This document shows positions 26,786 through 39,966 of a stretch of DNA of 64,000 bases, in pieces (position 1 is the stretch's first letter; each line of letters starts with the position of its first letter). The translations under genes were made by a program, and so were the position numbers. Source of the stretch: Dinochytrium kinnereticum (Eukaryota; Chytridiomycota; Chytridiomycetes; Chytridiales; Chytridiaceae); assembly GCA_027604005.1 (NCBI GenBank), contig JADGJT010000001.1:51420-115419 (forward strand), read 5' to 3'. Under the pieces are notes generated by a model. It was given only the letters and a program-made list of their open reading frames with translations. It searched no databases and had not been told where the DNA came from.

Positions 26786-29700
26786 TTACGCTGGGGAAGA
26801 TGAGACCCCGAGATCAGTGATGGCGCGCAACGCATCATTTGATGATCCCATCCACACATCCTCTTCGGGCGCAACCTCAACCTTTCCAGCTGAAGTCAGG
26901 TCAATTTCTAGCGAAAAGGAAAAAGAAAAATAATTAGCATATGTCAATCTACCTATCATCCACTAACTTACCTTTAATGAAGTCGTCTGAATCCGCAGTC
27001 TCGCGGAGCACAAATCCAACCAAAGAGTTGACAACCTCATGATTCTCATTGATGAAAGGCAGCCTTCTGACAAGAGGTTTAAAGTTTCCAACAGGTTTCT
27101 GTCCATGGTTGGCTAGCGACCACAGAACTTGTGTCATTTTTAACACGACACGTCCATAAACTGATCCAAGGCGGATAGCGAAGCCACAGAAGTCTGCAAT
27201 GTTGTTGATGTAGTCTGGGAAGTAGACTTGGGCCACGTTCGCGGTGCTCTTCTCGAGGAGGTCATCCACGGCAAGTGTCGGTAAGGGCTTCCCGCTCGAG
27301 ATGGTTTGTAGGCATCGAATCATTCCCGCGAATTCTAGGGGGCCCTTCAAAGTCAAGATCTCATGAAGGTGCATCGCGATAGCGTCAACCTGAATTGCAG
27401 ATTTAGCTCACACTTCGAGGAGATAAAGCTTTCAACTCACGCTGATTGTCTCGCGCTCCAATGGGTCATGATCTTCAAGAATGTTTACAAAAATCCACAT
27501 CAGAGTGTAGAGGATAGTGTAAAGTAATCCCGGAGGAGAGGCATCGACAATATACTCTGGCATGACAAGCCATGACTGAAGAAGGAGGTCAAAAGACTTC
27601 TCCTGAATAGATCTGTCCTTGCTGATGAGTCCCTGCAGTAGGATAGGCTGTAGACTGGGTGGCCTGCGCTGAAGGTTATCGTAAGGCTCAAAGAGGAAGT
27701 ATTCATTGGCTTTGATCTCATCTCGTGCCTGACTAGACAAAAAGAACCTGCAGTTATCCAGGGCCATTATCCAAATCTTCGAGAAAACGGGGCACGGCAA
27801 GTGAAGCACGCTAAGTTACAATATTAGAAGGTTTACTGCTTGAAAAAACTATGCATACCCAACGGAGCTCCAGAACAATTCGGGGTGTTGAATAAGGGAT
27901 CCAGAAGTGGCAAAGAGTGACATAAGCACGCTATGGAGACGGAGAACACTAGTAATGACATTCTCACAGCGCTTCCGGATCGCAAGCTGCTGGCTGTCAG
28001 GAGGCTGAGTCCACAGCTGGTTCATGTTTCGAGAAGCCCCTGCATTGAGGAGATCGGATTCCATAACACTGAGAATTGAAACATGGTCGAGAAGGCGCGA
28101 GGTCAACGGGGTGAGAACTTCTCCAGAGATTTCCGGGTGGAACTTAACCAGAAGGCTGTACAATTCGATGGCGCGGACAGAATGCTCGGGTCCCTAAATT
28201 TATGTAATTAATGAAAGATTTTGGAAACCTCAAAATCACAAACCAAAAGACCATCTGATGCCCAAGAAACAGTCTCGCGCGCCATATCAACACTGAGGGA
28301 CAGATAATCCTTTTCAAAAACAGCGAGAAGGAGAGATAGGAAGTCTACAATTGGGATGCGAAGATATCTCTGGGACTCAGGGGTGGGACTAGAGAAGCAC
28401 ATTTAGAAGTGTAAAAGGTGATAAAAATTTTAAAAAAACTCTAGCTTACGGTGTACTATCGCTCTCCCAGTCAATGAAGCAAATATTGGTGTCAAGGTAC
28501 GCTAAGATCTTACGAAGCCTTTCAATAGTTGGTGCATACTCTGGGTTCTCCATATTCCCTGTTTTGTGAAGGGTGGCCGTATAGCCCTCTACCATATTGG
28601 CTAGAAGGAATGTGCTCAGGCTATTATCTTGCAGGCGAGTTGGGAGGTGAATAAGAATGTAATTCAGCAGAACCGGAAAATGTGGTGCGACTGCAACATA
28701 ATTGTTGAGTAGAAGCTCAGACAAGAGGAGAATTGATGCGCGGCAAGAGGAAGAGTAGTCGCCAGCTGATTCGGGGGGTCCACCATTAAGCGCAGTGAAT
28801 AGGACGGTAACGTATTCCTTCACAATCGGCCGACCATGACGGTAACCATTTGTAGAATCAGACGTTGCCTTCCAGGCAAATGCGGAAGAAGAGAGGTGAT
28901 AGGCAAGAGCCTCTGAAACAGCGTCAGGGAAGACAGTAAAGAGGCGATTAAGTAGCCCAACAGCTTGCTCACGAAGCGTGTCAAATTTCCCACAAATGTG
29001 TACAAGAATCTCGCAGAAGACTTCAGTATTGATCTGCCCAAATTCATCCGAGCTCGCAACCTCTGTCCAGCACATCTGCACTTGCTCGTCGTGTTTCGAT
29101 TTGTAAAACGCCGAATCCATCAAGTATCGGAAGAATTCTGCAAACACAACGTCCTCATCAGTATTACCGAGATTAACATAACGGCACCACGGAACGATAA
29201 GCTCAAGGATCCAAAGCTGACTAGGCAGCAGGCACGGCGATTTCTCTGCCTTTTGAACACTCCTTGAGCATCGGACAGCCTCCCATAGGAAAGATGGCGC
29301 ATCTGATGGGAAAAGGTCCGCCGCTAGTCGTGACATCTCAAGAATTTTATCCTTCAGATTGTGTCCAATGTTGGAGTAGAAGGTTCCAGTGTATTTTGCA
29401 AACACCGTCGAGATATCAATTTCTGTGTCAGGATTAAAGAGCATAAAGATCTCTCTAACGAACAGGAACGCCCTACTCCGCACCAGTTTGTTGCTGCTCA
29501 AAAGGTTATAAAGACCTTTTTGTGAAGAAGAAGAAAGCAATTGATCAATACAGAAACCAAATCGGGTTATAAACAAACAAAATAAATTACCGAAGAATAT
29601 TAAGCTTCCAACATTCTGACGAAGCTTCTCAGCGACTTCATCGTCTACCACAGGAAATGCCAGTAGCCCTCCTCCTGGGGCTTGCCCGGGGCTAAGCTCG

Positions 29701-32700
29701 CGAGGAGGTAGAATGTGTATTGCTGCCATTTGGTCCTCAATACCCAGAACGTTATTTTCCTGACCCAGTAAAAATTGCTTGGAGCTCTCGGTTAATCTTG
29801 GTAGAATCTGAGGAAAGAGGTTAGCAGAAGATAACAGAAAGTAAACGGAAACCAACCTGTTCAAAGATAGCGTTGGTAAAAGCATGGGGAACGCCTTTGC
29901 CACCATACGAATGAGCTAACGCCGTACCCAGTACATTCTCGTAATTAACCAACAGCTGCGGCGTAAACACCTTGTATCCACGAGATTCTAAACCGGCCAT
30001 CCAAGACAGAGTCTCTGCTGGTAACGGCACCCCCTCATTTATATCGCCTAAGCCCAGAAGAGCTTCTGTAGCAAGCCCAATACAAGCAGAAAACCGAAGC
30101 CTGTACCCAGCAATTTTTTCTTCGTCAATCGCAAAGTTAGCAGGAATGGGCAAGGGGTTCGTAGTGTGCGCCTCAATCGCCATGCTCCATTCACGAAGCA
30201 TGAGGAACACAGATCTCCTCGCGCCATTATCCCAGAAGAGACCCGTCGAGTCCGCGTCAAACATCATTGAGGGGCGAATGCTACCTTTAGGGTCAGTAGC
30301 ACCAGCTGCGGCCTCGCGCTCCTTCATGAGAGAAATGCGGCCCGATAGAATAGAATCGGCGAGGCGCTTAACTAGGAAGCAGTAATTGATAGCAGCCTTT
30401 AGGCGGGGTATAGGGCCAGTTTGGACAAAGGATACGTCTAGTAATGGACCCTCAATCATTCGCAAAAACTCAGAGACGATATCTACAGTTGAGGATTGGA
30501 AAGCGGGAGGCTCACGGATAACAGACTCGAAGTCGGGGCACTGAGTAATAACCCGGAGGCAGTGTATAATGTTGTCGAGCATCATGGGGTTGAGACGAGC
30601 AGGGGTCTCACTCATCTCCGTGTACCACTTCCAGAGCTGAACTACAAATAGTTGCACGATACCATGGTGAATAAAGTAGGTTGAAGAGATAATGGCATTG
30701 ATCTCCCAGTCGTTATCCGAGTTGAGGATAGGGCCTAAGAAGTCCCTGAAGTGGTTGAATAAGAGCCTGTCAGAAGCAATCTGAGACTCGAGGGTATAAA
30801 GATCCTCCGATTTGTCCTTAAACGGGAAAAAAAAAAGTTAGTACGCTCAAAAACCACTAGATAAGATCACATACAGGGACGGCGGAAAGCGACATCAAGA
30901 GAACACAGTAGCTACTATAAGTAGCTACAAATGCAGCGTCTACAGTATTCACACTAGTCATTAGCGGAATTGCCAAACGTCGAAGAATTTTTGCTCCATG
31001 ACGAAGCGCCTTGGCTCTCCCAGAGGCAGTAAACTGTCTAGTAAGTTCACCAAGGTAAAACCTGAAAAGAATTCCAAAATCACTGCCAGCAACGTCGGCA
31101 AATGACAGAAGAGGGAGTCCTGCTGTAACCTTCGGCACAAGAGCCTGCCCGTGCAGGTCCCTCTCCATAAAAGCATAAACAGCCGACTTCGAAACCAACG
31201 ATTCAGTCCTAACAAGAATAGCGTAAAGTGGCAAGAACCCAGGCCCGTTTGCATGGGGTGCGAGAGATTCGGTAATAGAGTAAAGGTCAGACAGTATCTT
31301 AAGACATGCGATTCGGATGCGGGGATTTGGACGGGCGAGCATTACTAGCATGCAGGCATCAATCTTGCACGAGATACGTTGGACCCTCTCCCTGTCAAAG
31401 ACGTTAGGACGAGTGGCCTGAAGGTTTTCATCCTCGTTTGACCATGTTTGGATCAAAAAGCCAAGCTGGAGGAGGAGTGTGCAGTAGAACACATCGTGGT
31501 CGTGTGGTGCAAATTTAATTAAGTTCACGAATGCATTGATAATACTACGATTGTTAGGGCGACATGCGATAAGCATAGCGAAACCATACCTTAAACGCAG
31601 CTCCGGGAAGAGCTGGAAAAGCCTTTGGAGACTAAAGCTCGCTTCAGTGGCGATATCAGGCATCGCATGAGTTAGGTAAACCCCAATGAAAAGTGGCCCT
31701 CCGATAAGATCGGGGCACGGAATGAGGGGCACGATTCGAAGAAGCTCTTTCAATAGCCGAATTACAATGGAAACATCCGACTTATCGTTCCTCAAGTTAG
31801 ACCGCCCTCCATCAAGAGTGGAAGAGAACCGCAGCTTATCGACATTCTTCTCCGTATCGCCACAAGCCCTGTACCAACTCGCCACCGCCTCCCTAACCTT
31901 TTCGTTCGCCTCCTTGACCTTCTTTTCATGTTGTGCCAGGCTACTCAGCGTGCTTACGTCCTTTCCACCCTTCGTACTAGAAGATTGGGAGAGGGAAGCA
32001 CCAATATTATAAACCGATCCTTCTTCCGCAACAACATCGAGTGCATTCCTAGGCATCTCTAAGGAAGCCCTTACATTATCCATCACATCTCCTGGGGCAT
32101 CGAAGAACCTTCCTGCACCACTGCCATTTCTCAACGAACCATCGTCCAATTGACCAGGGCTAAGAGGACTCTTAAGGGACGCCTTATCAATAGCATCAGA
32201 CAACATAGCCAGTATATCATCATCATTATGGGCGGCATTGAACAAGTTTTCGTTCCTGGGTGCATTTGCTCCGGCGCCATTTTGCCGATTCAGTGTCGCG
32301 TTATTCACAGTGTTGGCCCTTCGAAGCCGGGTGGCATTGGCCGTCCCCGAAACCTTACTAGAGAACGGATTTGCCTCGTAGACGGAGTTTGTAGCGCCCA
32401 TAGCCGTCGTATTTGTAATTTGATCACAGTAGGTAAAGATGTTAAGAACTTTCCCTTCAAATTCAATGACTGCGTTGTTAAGCAAGGTTGCGAAATTCGG
32501 GTCATAGCGATTCGCTGCGTTGTCTCGGAATCCGGACTCGGGATCAAGAATAATACGAAGAGATCGGAGACCAATAAAGTACATCTCTACTGAGGCGCTG
32601 TCTGAGCCACGAGGCTCTAACAGGAAGGAAATCAATTTTAATGTGACTTGGAGGCTAACACATAAAACACCACACATTAGAGAAACGTCAGAGAAAAGAC

Positions 32701-34667
32701 CAGCTTACTTGTGCGCGGCCATTTGAACAAGAACATCAACGCAAGTGTCAAGATACTCGGGAGGCACAGGCCCTTTCCTCTTAACAAAAAGGAGGTCCGC
32801 AAAGTACTTCATCCTGTCCGTAACTACATCGAAACTCTCTTCCTGATAAGGACGGGTCAAGTGCCCGTAGCTCGACGAAAGGCTCAGGTCGCCCATGATT
32901 CTTTCCCGAGCATTCACCTTTGTATCCACATAATATCGGCCCCGGAGTATCTGAAGAACGCAGTCATACACGTAAGGCTTAAATTTAGGTTTAGCAAATA
33001 GTTCGCTGATGAGAATATCAATGCATTGGTTGAAGAAGTCAACCCTAGTGTTTAACGCAATTACGATACAGAGGCGAAGAGCAGCGGGGCGGAGATCTTC
33101 CGATGAAGCCCATTTGCGGGCAAATTTAAAAAGTTCCACGAGCTGCAATTATTGTTAACAATCATTTTAATTATGTAAGAACAAAGTCAATTGTCAAGTT
33201 CAAACAAAAAAAGAACGCCAAGAATTAGGTAAAAGAAAACAAAGAAAAAACACACCTCACTGTGCATCCCTATCTCCCAAGGCTGGTTGCTGGAAGCAGA
33301 AGTATAATCTAAAGGCTGTACAAGTCTCTCAAGGGCTTGAATCACAGAGAGACGAACAACAAGTTTCTTATTTCTCTCGTAGTGGTTAATAAGCTCATGC
33401 ATTAGGTAAGCAAGTTCCTGTGCGTCCCTGTCATTCCGGGGCAAAATCGAAATGTAGCGAGTGGCAGACAGTATAGTTATGATCTCCTCACTAGGGATCT
33501 TCTTATTACCGTCCAAGATGGCGGCGACCTGGCGCATAATTGTTCCGCGGCTAATTTGGAGAGTCAGTTATCGATTTGTTGAAGATCAGAAAGGCGAGAG
33601 ACTGAGTATAGCATGACTGGCAATTATTGGCAAAAAATCAAAGGGATGCCTATTCACGTACTCTACAATCGCTAAATCTCCAATGACGATCGACCAGCGA
33701 ACCATAACCTCCTCAAAGAGTTTGTTTTCAATATCGACTCCAGGCCTGCGAGCAGAAGCCGTGCGGATGTAGAAGAAGGCATGCCGCAGGAAAAGCTCAT
33801 GAGTGTCGCGCTTTAGGTTTGATGTGTTAAGCATCTTAGAAATACGCAGCAATGCATCAAGGATCCCAATAGCAATAGTTGCACGCTTTTGTTTGAGCAA
33901 GAAAGTCCAAGAGAAATTAGATGGCTTGAATTGCATAACAGCTTAAGACATACCACAACATCGATGACTTCCACTGGCTGCTTAAATAGGTTCGTAACTT
34001 TTTTAGAGAAAATATCCCAGCCATACGGCGATTTCGGGACGTCCGGGACTTCATGAGGGACAACTAGGAGAAGCGATCGAATGAACGAGTCGTAGTAATT
34101 GTTTGGAAGTATCTTGATAAGGTCCAGGAAGTTCTTATGAAACTTCTCCTTCAAAGGGTAGCTTTGGCTCACGACAGCCTTTCCGCGCACACAAAAAAAA
34201 AAGTGAAAGATAGTCAGATCAATCCATCTACCACCAACCAAATATAAACAAAATGCGAAGCCAAAATACCTTTCGATAGCCAGACAGGTTCTGAAGCTGG
34301 GTTGAAATAGACTCTGCAAGGCTATTCTGCCAGGCCGTGATCGAGTTGACGATAATATCCGCATTAAGCTGGTGTTCCATCTTCACAAGCTGAAGCTGCA
34401 ATGCCAGCATCTTTTGTCGAGTCTGATCTGCGAGAATGTAGTTCTCGGCCCTAATAGCAGTTTCTTTGACCACATTCAGCTCAGCGAGGGAGTTTTGGAT
34501 CTTTTGCACATAGATCTTTGGGAGAGCGCATAAATAAATGACTGTCACAACTGAATCAAGACATACCATGTCGGCCTCCACCCCTTGGGAGACGACCGCC
34601 GATGTCTTATACTATAATGGAGAAGTGGTGAGAAGAACAACCATCCAGACGAACGTTTGCTCACCAT
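26786..34667 (-). CDS. Furry / Mor2 / Tao3 (PAG1) family cell-morphogenesis protein
   Basis: Giant HEAT-like scaffold of the RAM/MOR network, which supports NDR-family kinases (Cbk1/Orb6) in polarity and cell separation. From the N side: the MOR2-PAG1 N-terminal domain (ATIAIGILDALLRISKML; then SFDVVTDRMKYFADLLFVKRKGP; then VEMYFIGLRSLRIIL), a low-complexity loop near 32000-32400, the middle domain (IVPWCRYVNLGNTDEDV; FDTLREQAVGLLNRLF; ASILLLSELLLNNYVAVAPH) and the C-terminal domain (HLHEILTLKGPLEFAGMIRC). The start is modelled as an ATG-only exon (34665-34667) spliced to 34611, giving MYKTSAVVSQGVEADM; another intron follows that Met directly. Residues ~20-60 form a coiled coil with a UVR-like motif (KETAIRAENYILADQTRQ). 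The family call is good; the N-terminal exons and several internal junctions are less sure. Confidence 0.82.
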
Positions 34668-35617
34668 GGCTTTAGAATGTGGATTTTAAATCCGGGAGCA
34701 ATAGAACACTTGTGAGGAATCTGTTTAGGGGAGCATGATCAGATTATCTTGCAGAAACAAAGACATTCGGCTCCAAATGTGTATGATCGGACTCCGCTTC
34801 ACATGCAGCCACTAGCTGAATTATGCTTTACTCTTCAGGATCCCACTCCATACTCCCATATCAGCCGTTCGGATGCCATGCACTGCATGACGGCAATGAT
34901 CACAGCCCCCGCATCATGCATTCTCCGACCTCCACCAACCCATCCATTATCCTCTTCCGTCACGAGCGGCGGTGGATGAGCCCGGTTGGATGCTTACCAG
35001 TAGCAGATCGTCGAGTGGGCAGCTCTTGTCTCAAGGCCAAGAAACACAAACTGCCTTCTGTGAGCAAGACGAACTCTGTGCGCCCTGCGAGAAAAACTTT
35101 TGCCCTGAACCTGAGGGTCGCCGTACAGACAAGTTACCACCACACAATGTTACCACCACACAATTCTTTTTCGCAAGGATATCCACCAGCAACAACAGCA
35201 TCAATAGCGTCAACATAATCAAGGAGGAATCAACACTGAAAAAAAGAAATAACGAAGGCAATCCAAGCTGGGAAGACCGAGCAAATTTTGGTCATTGGCG
35301 CTGGAAGGCAAAAGGCGAAAGCGAAAGGAAGGCAACAAAAGCTCAGGTCTCTAAACGACAAGAACATGATAATACCATAATCCAAACACCATAATCCAAA
35401 AAAGAAGGGGGGAGGGATAAAAGCGGCGATAATAACCTCCAAACTACAAGGCGCAACCAAAACAAAAACAACCTCAAGGTATTGTCCAGTTTAAAGAAAA
35501 ATAAAAAGATATAGCGGCAAAGGGACCAAGCAAAAAAGAAAAGAAGAAGACTAATGAGTCGGAATCAGACCATGAAGGCAAACAAAACAACCCGTTAATA
35601 ACGTAACAGCGTTAGCC
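34668..35617. other. Intergenic region Furry-PAT1
   Basis: 950 bp between the Furry start and the PAT1 stop (both minus). It holds the Furry promoter and PAT1 3' UTR. A 140-codon plus-strand frame at 34972-35394 has no recognisable domain and I do not call it. A 16-bp tandem duplication lies at 35133-35164. Confidence 0.5.
35133..35164. repeat. Perfect 16-bp tandem duplication
   Basis: GTTACCACCACACAAT occurs twice without a gap, about 470 bp upstream of the Furry start codon. Confidence 0.85.
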
Positions 35618-38600
35618 TTAACCCATCGCGGCCAACTGCGATGCGTCAATCCCCAGCCCCAAGGCATTCAAGAATAAATTCACGTTTGCAATGGCTTTGG
35701 CATTTGCGCCAGTTGGATCTCCTCTCCGACTGGTCTCAATAACTTTAGTCCGCACTTCGGTTACTAGGACTCTCTGATGATCAATCGTAGTGGCACCCAC
35801 AGCCATGGCAGCCAAGAACTGCCAGACGTAAACCTCATCGGGAAGCATAACCGGATCCGGAGGGGTAGGAGGGAAGATAGAAGCGAAATGGTTATGCAAG
35901 GACGCAAAGAGGAAGTTATACAGATCGCTCCTACACAAAAAAGAATAAGAAACAAAAACACCAACGTGAGAGATGCTAATACGAACCATAACGACAGGTC
36001 CTCGGGACTTGGTGGACCAAGTCCCTGAGCCGCGCCACCTCCTTGCTTCAAAATTTCTGCTCGGCTAAGCAGCATTGTAAGGAAAGCAAGTCCAACCTTC
36101 GATTTTGCAAGCCAGACCATGTTATGTCTTTCCAGCAAGATTCTTGTGCAAGCATTAACCACGTGCAAGGGAACCTCTGAGACGAAAGCAACAAGGCAGG
36201 GGATAACATTGGTCAAAAAGAGGTCAATCTGCTCGTCTTTGCTCCCGGCAGGCATGTTGCAGACATCCAAGCTTTCAGCGCGAGCCAAGACAGTCGTGAG
36301 CATCGCAAGAATTTGCTCCGGGGCCATCAGGCTGATAATGCGGGGGATCGCCCTCTTGCCTTTAGGGAAAGACAGGAAATAGAGGAACGGATGCTGCTCC
36401 CTTTAAAAGAAAGGCCGTTAAGGATTATAGATAAGCTCCAGTGAGATGGAAAGGAGGAGCAGTGGGCAAGACTTACGTAAATGGAACCATCTCTGATAAA
36501 TGTAACTCCTTCCAAACTTTGTTAATATTCTCCTGCACAGTCGTTTTCCTTTCAACATAAAAAGATATTAGAATTTAATTAGGAATAGCAGCAAAACTGA
36601 CCATTCATCAACATCGTCATCAGAAGGTGGCCCCTTTCTTTTCATATGCTCTATTGCCAAGACTGATGTGTACACATTCTCAATTGATCGAAGGATCTTT
36701 CGTCCTGTAAGTCGGGAAACCTCTGGAACCGAATGATTGTCCTGAAATGGAAGAACAGACAAACAAACGAACAAAAAAAAGCATTCAAGTAAGCCACTGA
36801 GAAATGCTTCATTCACATACCTTTCCACCGCCCGCCTGGATCTGAATCAATTGCTTCGGGTTCCGTACAGAGTTCAACGAAATCTTGCCTAAGGCTCCCT
36901 CGAGAGACACTGCAAGCGTCAATCAGCAAAGGAACAAAGGTAACCAGACCAAACAAGGAAAAGGAATGTCAGAGAAAGGCAATACATGAGGTCCCCTTTG
37001 GTTTCTGCTTCCGTCCTTCAATGAGCTTTTGCATCTGCTGCTGCATCTGGTTCGAAAGTACAACGCTGTTCCCCTTGCTACTTGTCGGGGTCGTTACTAG
37101 GAGGGACTGCTGCCATGTAAGACCGGCAAGTTTAGATCCATCACTGTGGAGGGACATGTCACCCCTTTGAAGGGAAGTGTAGATCTGGTAATAGAAGTCG
37201 TCCGAAAGTGGGTCATCAGTCACCAACTGGGCAATCTGTATCTTTGCGATAGTTTCTTTCTCGTATTGCGTCATAGTATCTTTGTACCGTTCCTATTCAA
37301 AGAAAAAAATTAGAAAAAATCATGACATGCAATCAAAATCCGTATGTGCGCATACCCATCTCGGCAAGTGGTCTCGACGGCCACCCCATCCTCCATGAAG
37401 AGGTGGCGGTCCTTTGTAGAGGCGAGGCATATCTTTCATATACCTTTCTGTCTCCTTCATCATTTCCCGATTACGCTCTCCATACCGCATCTGCCCGTAT
37501 TCTTGACCACGTGGGCGACCTTGATTACTACTGTTCTGAAAATCTGGCTTCATATATCCATTATTCATCCTATTCCTTTGCTGCTGTTGCTGCTGCTGTT
37601 GGTTTGAGAAAGGCATTCCAGGCATCCCAGGCATCCCAGGCATCCCAGGCATCCCAGGGCCACCAGGACCCATCGGCCGCATAGGCATGTTTATAGGTGG
37701 TCTGGGCGCCACTCCGGGGCCAAAGCTGTTAGGGGGGCGTCCAAAATTAGGATCAGGCCGCATCCCCATCCCCATAGGATAAGGTCTCACGGGAAATCCT
37801 GGCATGAAGTTGCCTCCAGGTCCGGGGCCAGGGCCCATTCCAGGGTTGGGAAAAGGCATCTGCTGTTGCTGCGAATTCAAATTGTTGTGCCCAAAGGGAG
37901 GATGCGGCATCGGACGGTATCTTTCTGATGCTAACGCTGCCTCAACTTCTGTCACGCTCATGACACGATCGTTGAACTGGTTGGGGTATTGATTGTTAAA
38001 AGGCATAGATCCTCCAGGACCAGACACCAGTGGCCTGGAGTGAGCCCCGGGGCTTCCCCTTTCGATTGTGTCTTTTGGAATGCTGTCCCTCACGGCCAAT
38101 TGCCTTCGCATCTGCATCTCAACCTCTTCCACGGTCATCGGAACGGCGGGGAGTCCTGAAAGACGATCGTCTCTGAAATTTTGGAATTCCCCGTGATCCG
38201 TTTTAGCCTGCCCAACGCCTTGTCCATCACTGCGCTTTGGGGTATCTGCCAAAGACGCTATCCTTTAGAATCAAATGGAATGGATTGATGGCGGAATACT
38301 AACCACTCTCTGTGGACGTCCCAAAGAACCCCCCACCACCTCGACCAGTGAAATCAAAATCAGTCCCTAGTAAATACGGATGTGAGAATCCAGCATTCCC
38401 ATAAAAAAGTCATCAAGCAAGGTAACTATAAACTCGCAAGATCACAGAATTCAAGCAAAGGGGGGTTTGGGTGACTACCGATTTCTCCGATATCGCCAAA
38501 GGTCTCATCGTTCAATTCCTCATCATCATCCTCGATTCCTCTCCTCTTTGACTTTCCACCACCTCCCCCAAATGTCACGTCGTCATCGTAATCTACCACC

Positions 38601-38767
38601 TCTTCGTCGTCCTGCATAGCCTCAAGGCCGTACTGGAATCTTTTTTCCAGCATCTCGTCGATCCTTGAGGCCACCCCAAAATCATCTTCAGGATCAGGAG
38701 CATTGGCAGGGCCAGCGTTGCCGCGAAACTGGCCTTGCTTGCGACCGGCAACGTCGCTGATCGGCAT
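35618..38767 (-). CDS. PAT1: mRNA decapping activator PAT1 (PATL1)
   Basis: P-body scaffold linking the Lsm1-7 ring, the helicase Dhh1 and the decapping enzyme on deadenylated mRNA. The N terminus (MPISDVAGRKQG; acidic ELNDETFGDIGEIG, then TDFDFTGRGGGGFFG after an intron) matches the family's conserved N-terminal block. A Pro/Gly/Met/Gln-rich middle follows, with poly-Gln and five Met-Pro-Gly repeats. Then comes the homology block MTQYEKETIAKIQIAQLVTDDPLSDDFYYQIYTSL. The C-terminal alpha-solenoid includes FLTNVIPCLVAFVSEVP and WLAKSKVGLAFLTMLLSRAE, ending near LFLNALGLGID. The start at 38767 is the first Met ahead of the acidic block. Several short introns are present; two at the N side (near 38370-38470 and 38250-38310) join in frame. 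Confidence 0.92.
37612..37656 (-). repeat. 9-bp tandem repeat (five copies) in PAT1
   Basis: Five units of 9 bp encode successive Gly-Met-Pro triplets in the disordered region. A mixed CAA/CAG poly-Gln tract lies beside it (about 37578-37601). Both keep the frame. Confidence 0.9.
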
Positions 38768-39966
38768 CTGGAGTGTTGCTGTGTGGTATGCGAGTATCCG
38801 TTGCTTGCTGGCGAGTGGTCTGGTGAGCAGTGATCAGGCCCAAATTTGCACAATAAAATTTCCTTTTTTTATTTTTGGATGGAAGGGAGCATTGCGCGAT
38901 GGGCTTGATGCAGGATGGACACGAACCGGACTTCCCAAGCGATGCAAGGTACGAGGGGAGGATGAAGAGAGTGGTCATAAGCTGGAGCTGCGTGAGAATG
39001 ATGGGGATGACGATGCGTATTGATTAGAGGGGGTGGGGATGGGTGGTTTGCGACTGTGGTCCTATGGTTGGCGGCTGCTCTTCGTCGATTCTGGTCAAGT
39101 TAATATACCTCTGAATGCCATGCGTTCTATGTACTCAACCAATCATTCGATAATAAAGTTATTTCTTGGCTTTGGCTGGCCTTGCCGTCAATATACCTCC
39201 CTCCTTCGTGGAGCCTTCGACTCCCATCTGATCTTTGAATATTAGAAGGCTGCAACTGTATGTCTTTTCGATTGATCAGCCTTAGTACCCTCCAACAAAA
39301 GGCTTCGCCTCAAGCTTGCTCTGATAAGCTGCCGTCAGTGGATGGTTGTGCATTTGATTTTCCTGCTCTCGTGATTATCGTTCGATACCCATCCTATCAG
39401 TCTGTTTGCCTGAAGTGTTTGTCTTATCCCTTCCTCTGAAGGTGCGGCATGATGTTTTTTGTTTGCTCCCCTCTGCTCCACAGGGTCTCGTTGCGGAGTT
39501 TGTTGTGTTTATTTTTTTCAAGTTTATTTTATTTTTTTTTCAAGTAGCCTCAGGTTTGTTATTGCCGCCTGCCATTTCCTGTTGCCGCTACTCTCTGACT
39601 TTCATTCCATTGTACCTTTGCGTTTTTTCCTTTCTCTTCTTCTCCTCTCCTCTTTCCAGACAGGCAGACAGGCTTCTTTTCTGTGCTGCTGTAGCTGGAT
39701 TTTGAACACTCGCATTCGAATTCACTACTGAACAACCACTCCCTCTTTTCATTTCTCTGCGCTCCTGCTGCATATTACTGCAGCCATAAACAGGCAGAGC
39801 ATATCAGCGCTTTTTGACAGTGTAGTTCGCACTGTTCTATCTCACCGTAGAGGCCTCTAGAGGTGGAATAGGCTGGATCCCGTAAGTCCTCAAAGTTGAA
39901 TGTTAAGGCTAACTGTGAATCCATAGATACGAACCTGTTTCCCCCACCAAAAATTCAACCACTGAT
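38768..39966. other. Divergent intergenic region PAT1-forkhead
   Basis: 1.2 kb between head-to-head PAT1 and the forkhead gene, the longest promoter region in the window. It is pyrimidine-rich on the plus strand near 39500-39780. Apart from a likely 5' UTR intron at 39882-39926 I see no gene. Confidence 0.5.
39882..39926 (+). other. Probable 5' UTR intron of the forkhead gene
   Basis: A 45-bp GTAAGT...ATAG segment with GGCTAACTG about 18 bp before the acceptor, ending 40 bp upstream of the chosen ATG. It fits the intron grammar of the window; no transcript evidence is available. Confidence 0.55.

Noticed and set aside
34972..35394. 140-codon plus-strand open frame with a Cys-rich patch
   Set aside because: No domain, poor start context and no splice partner with homology; it lies in the Furry promoter region.
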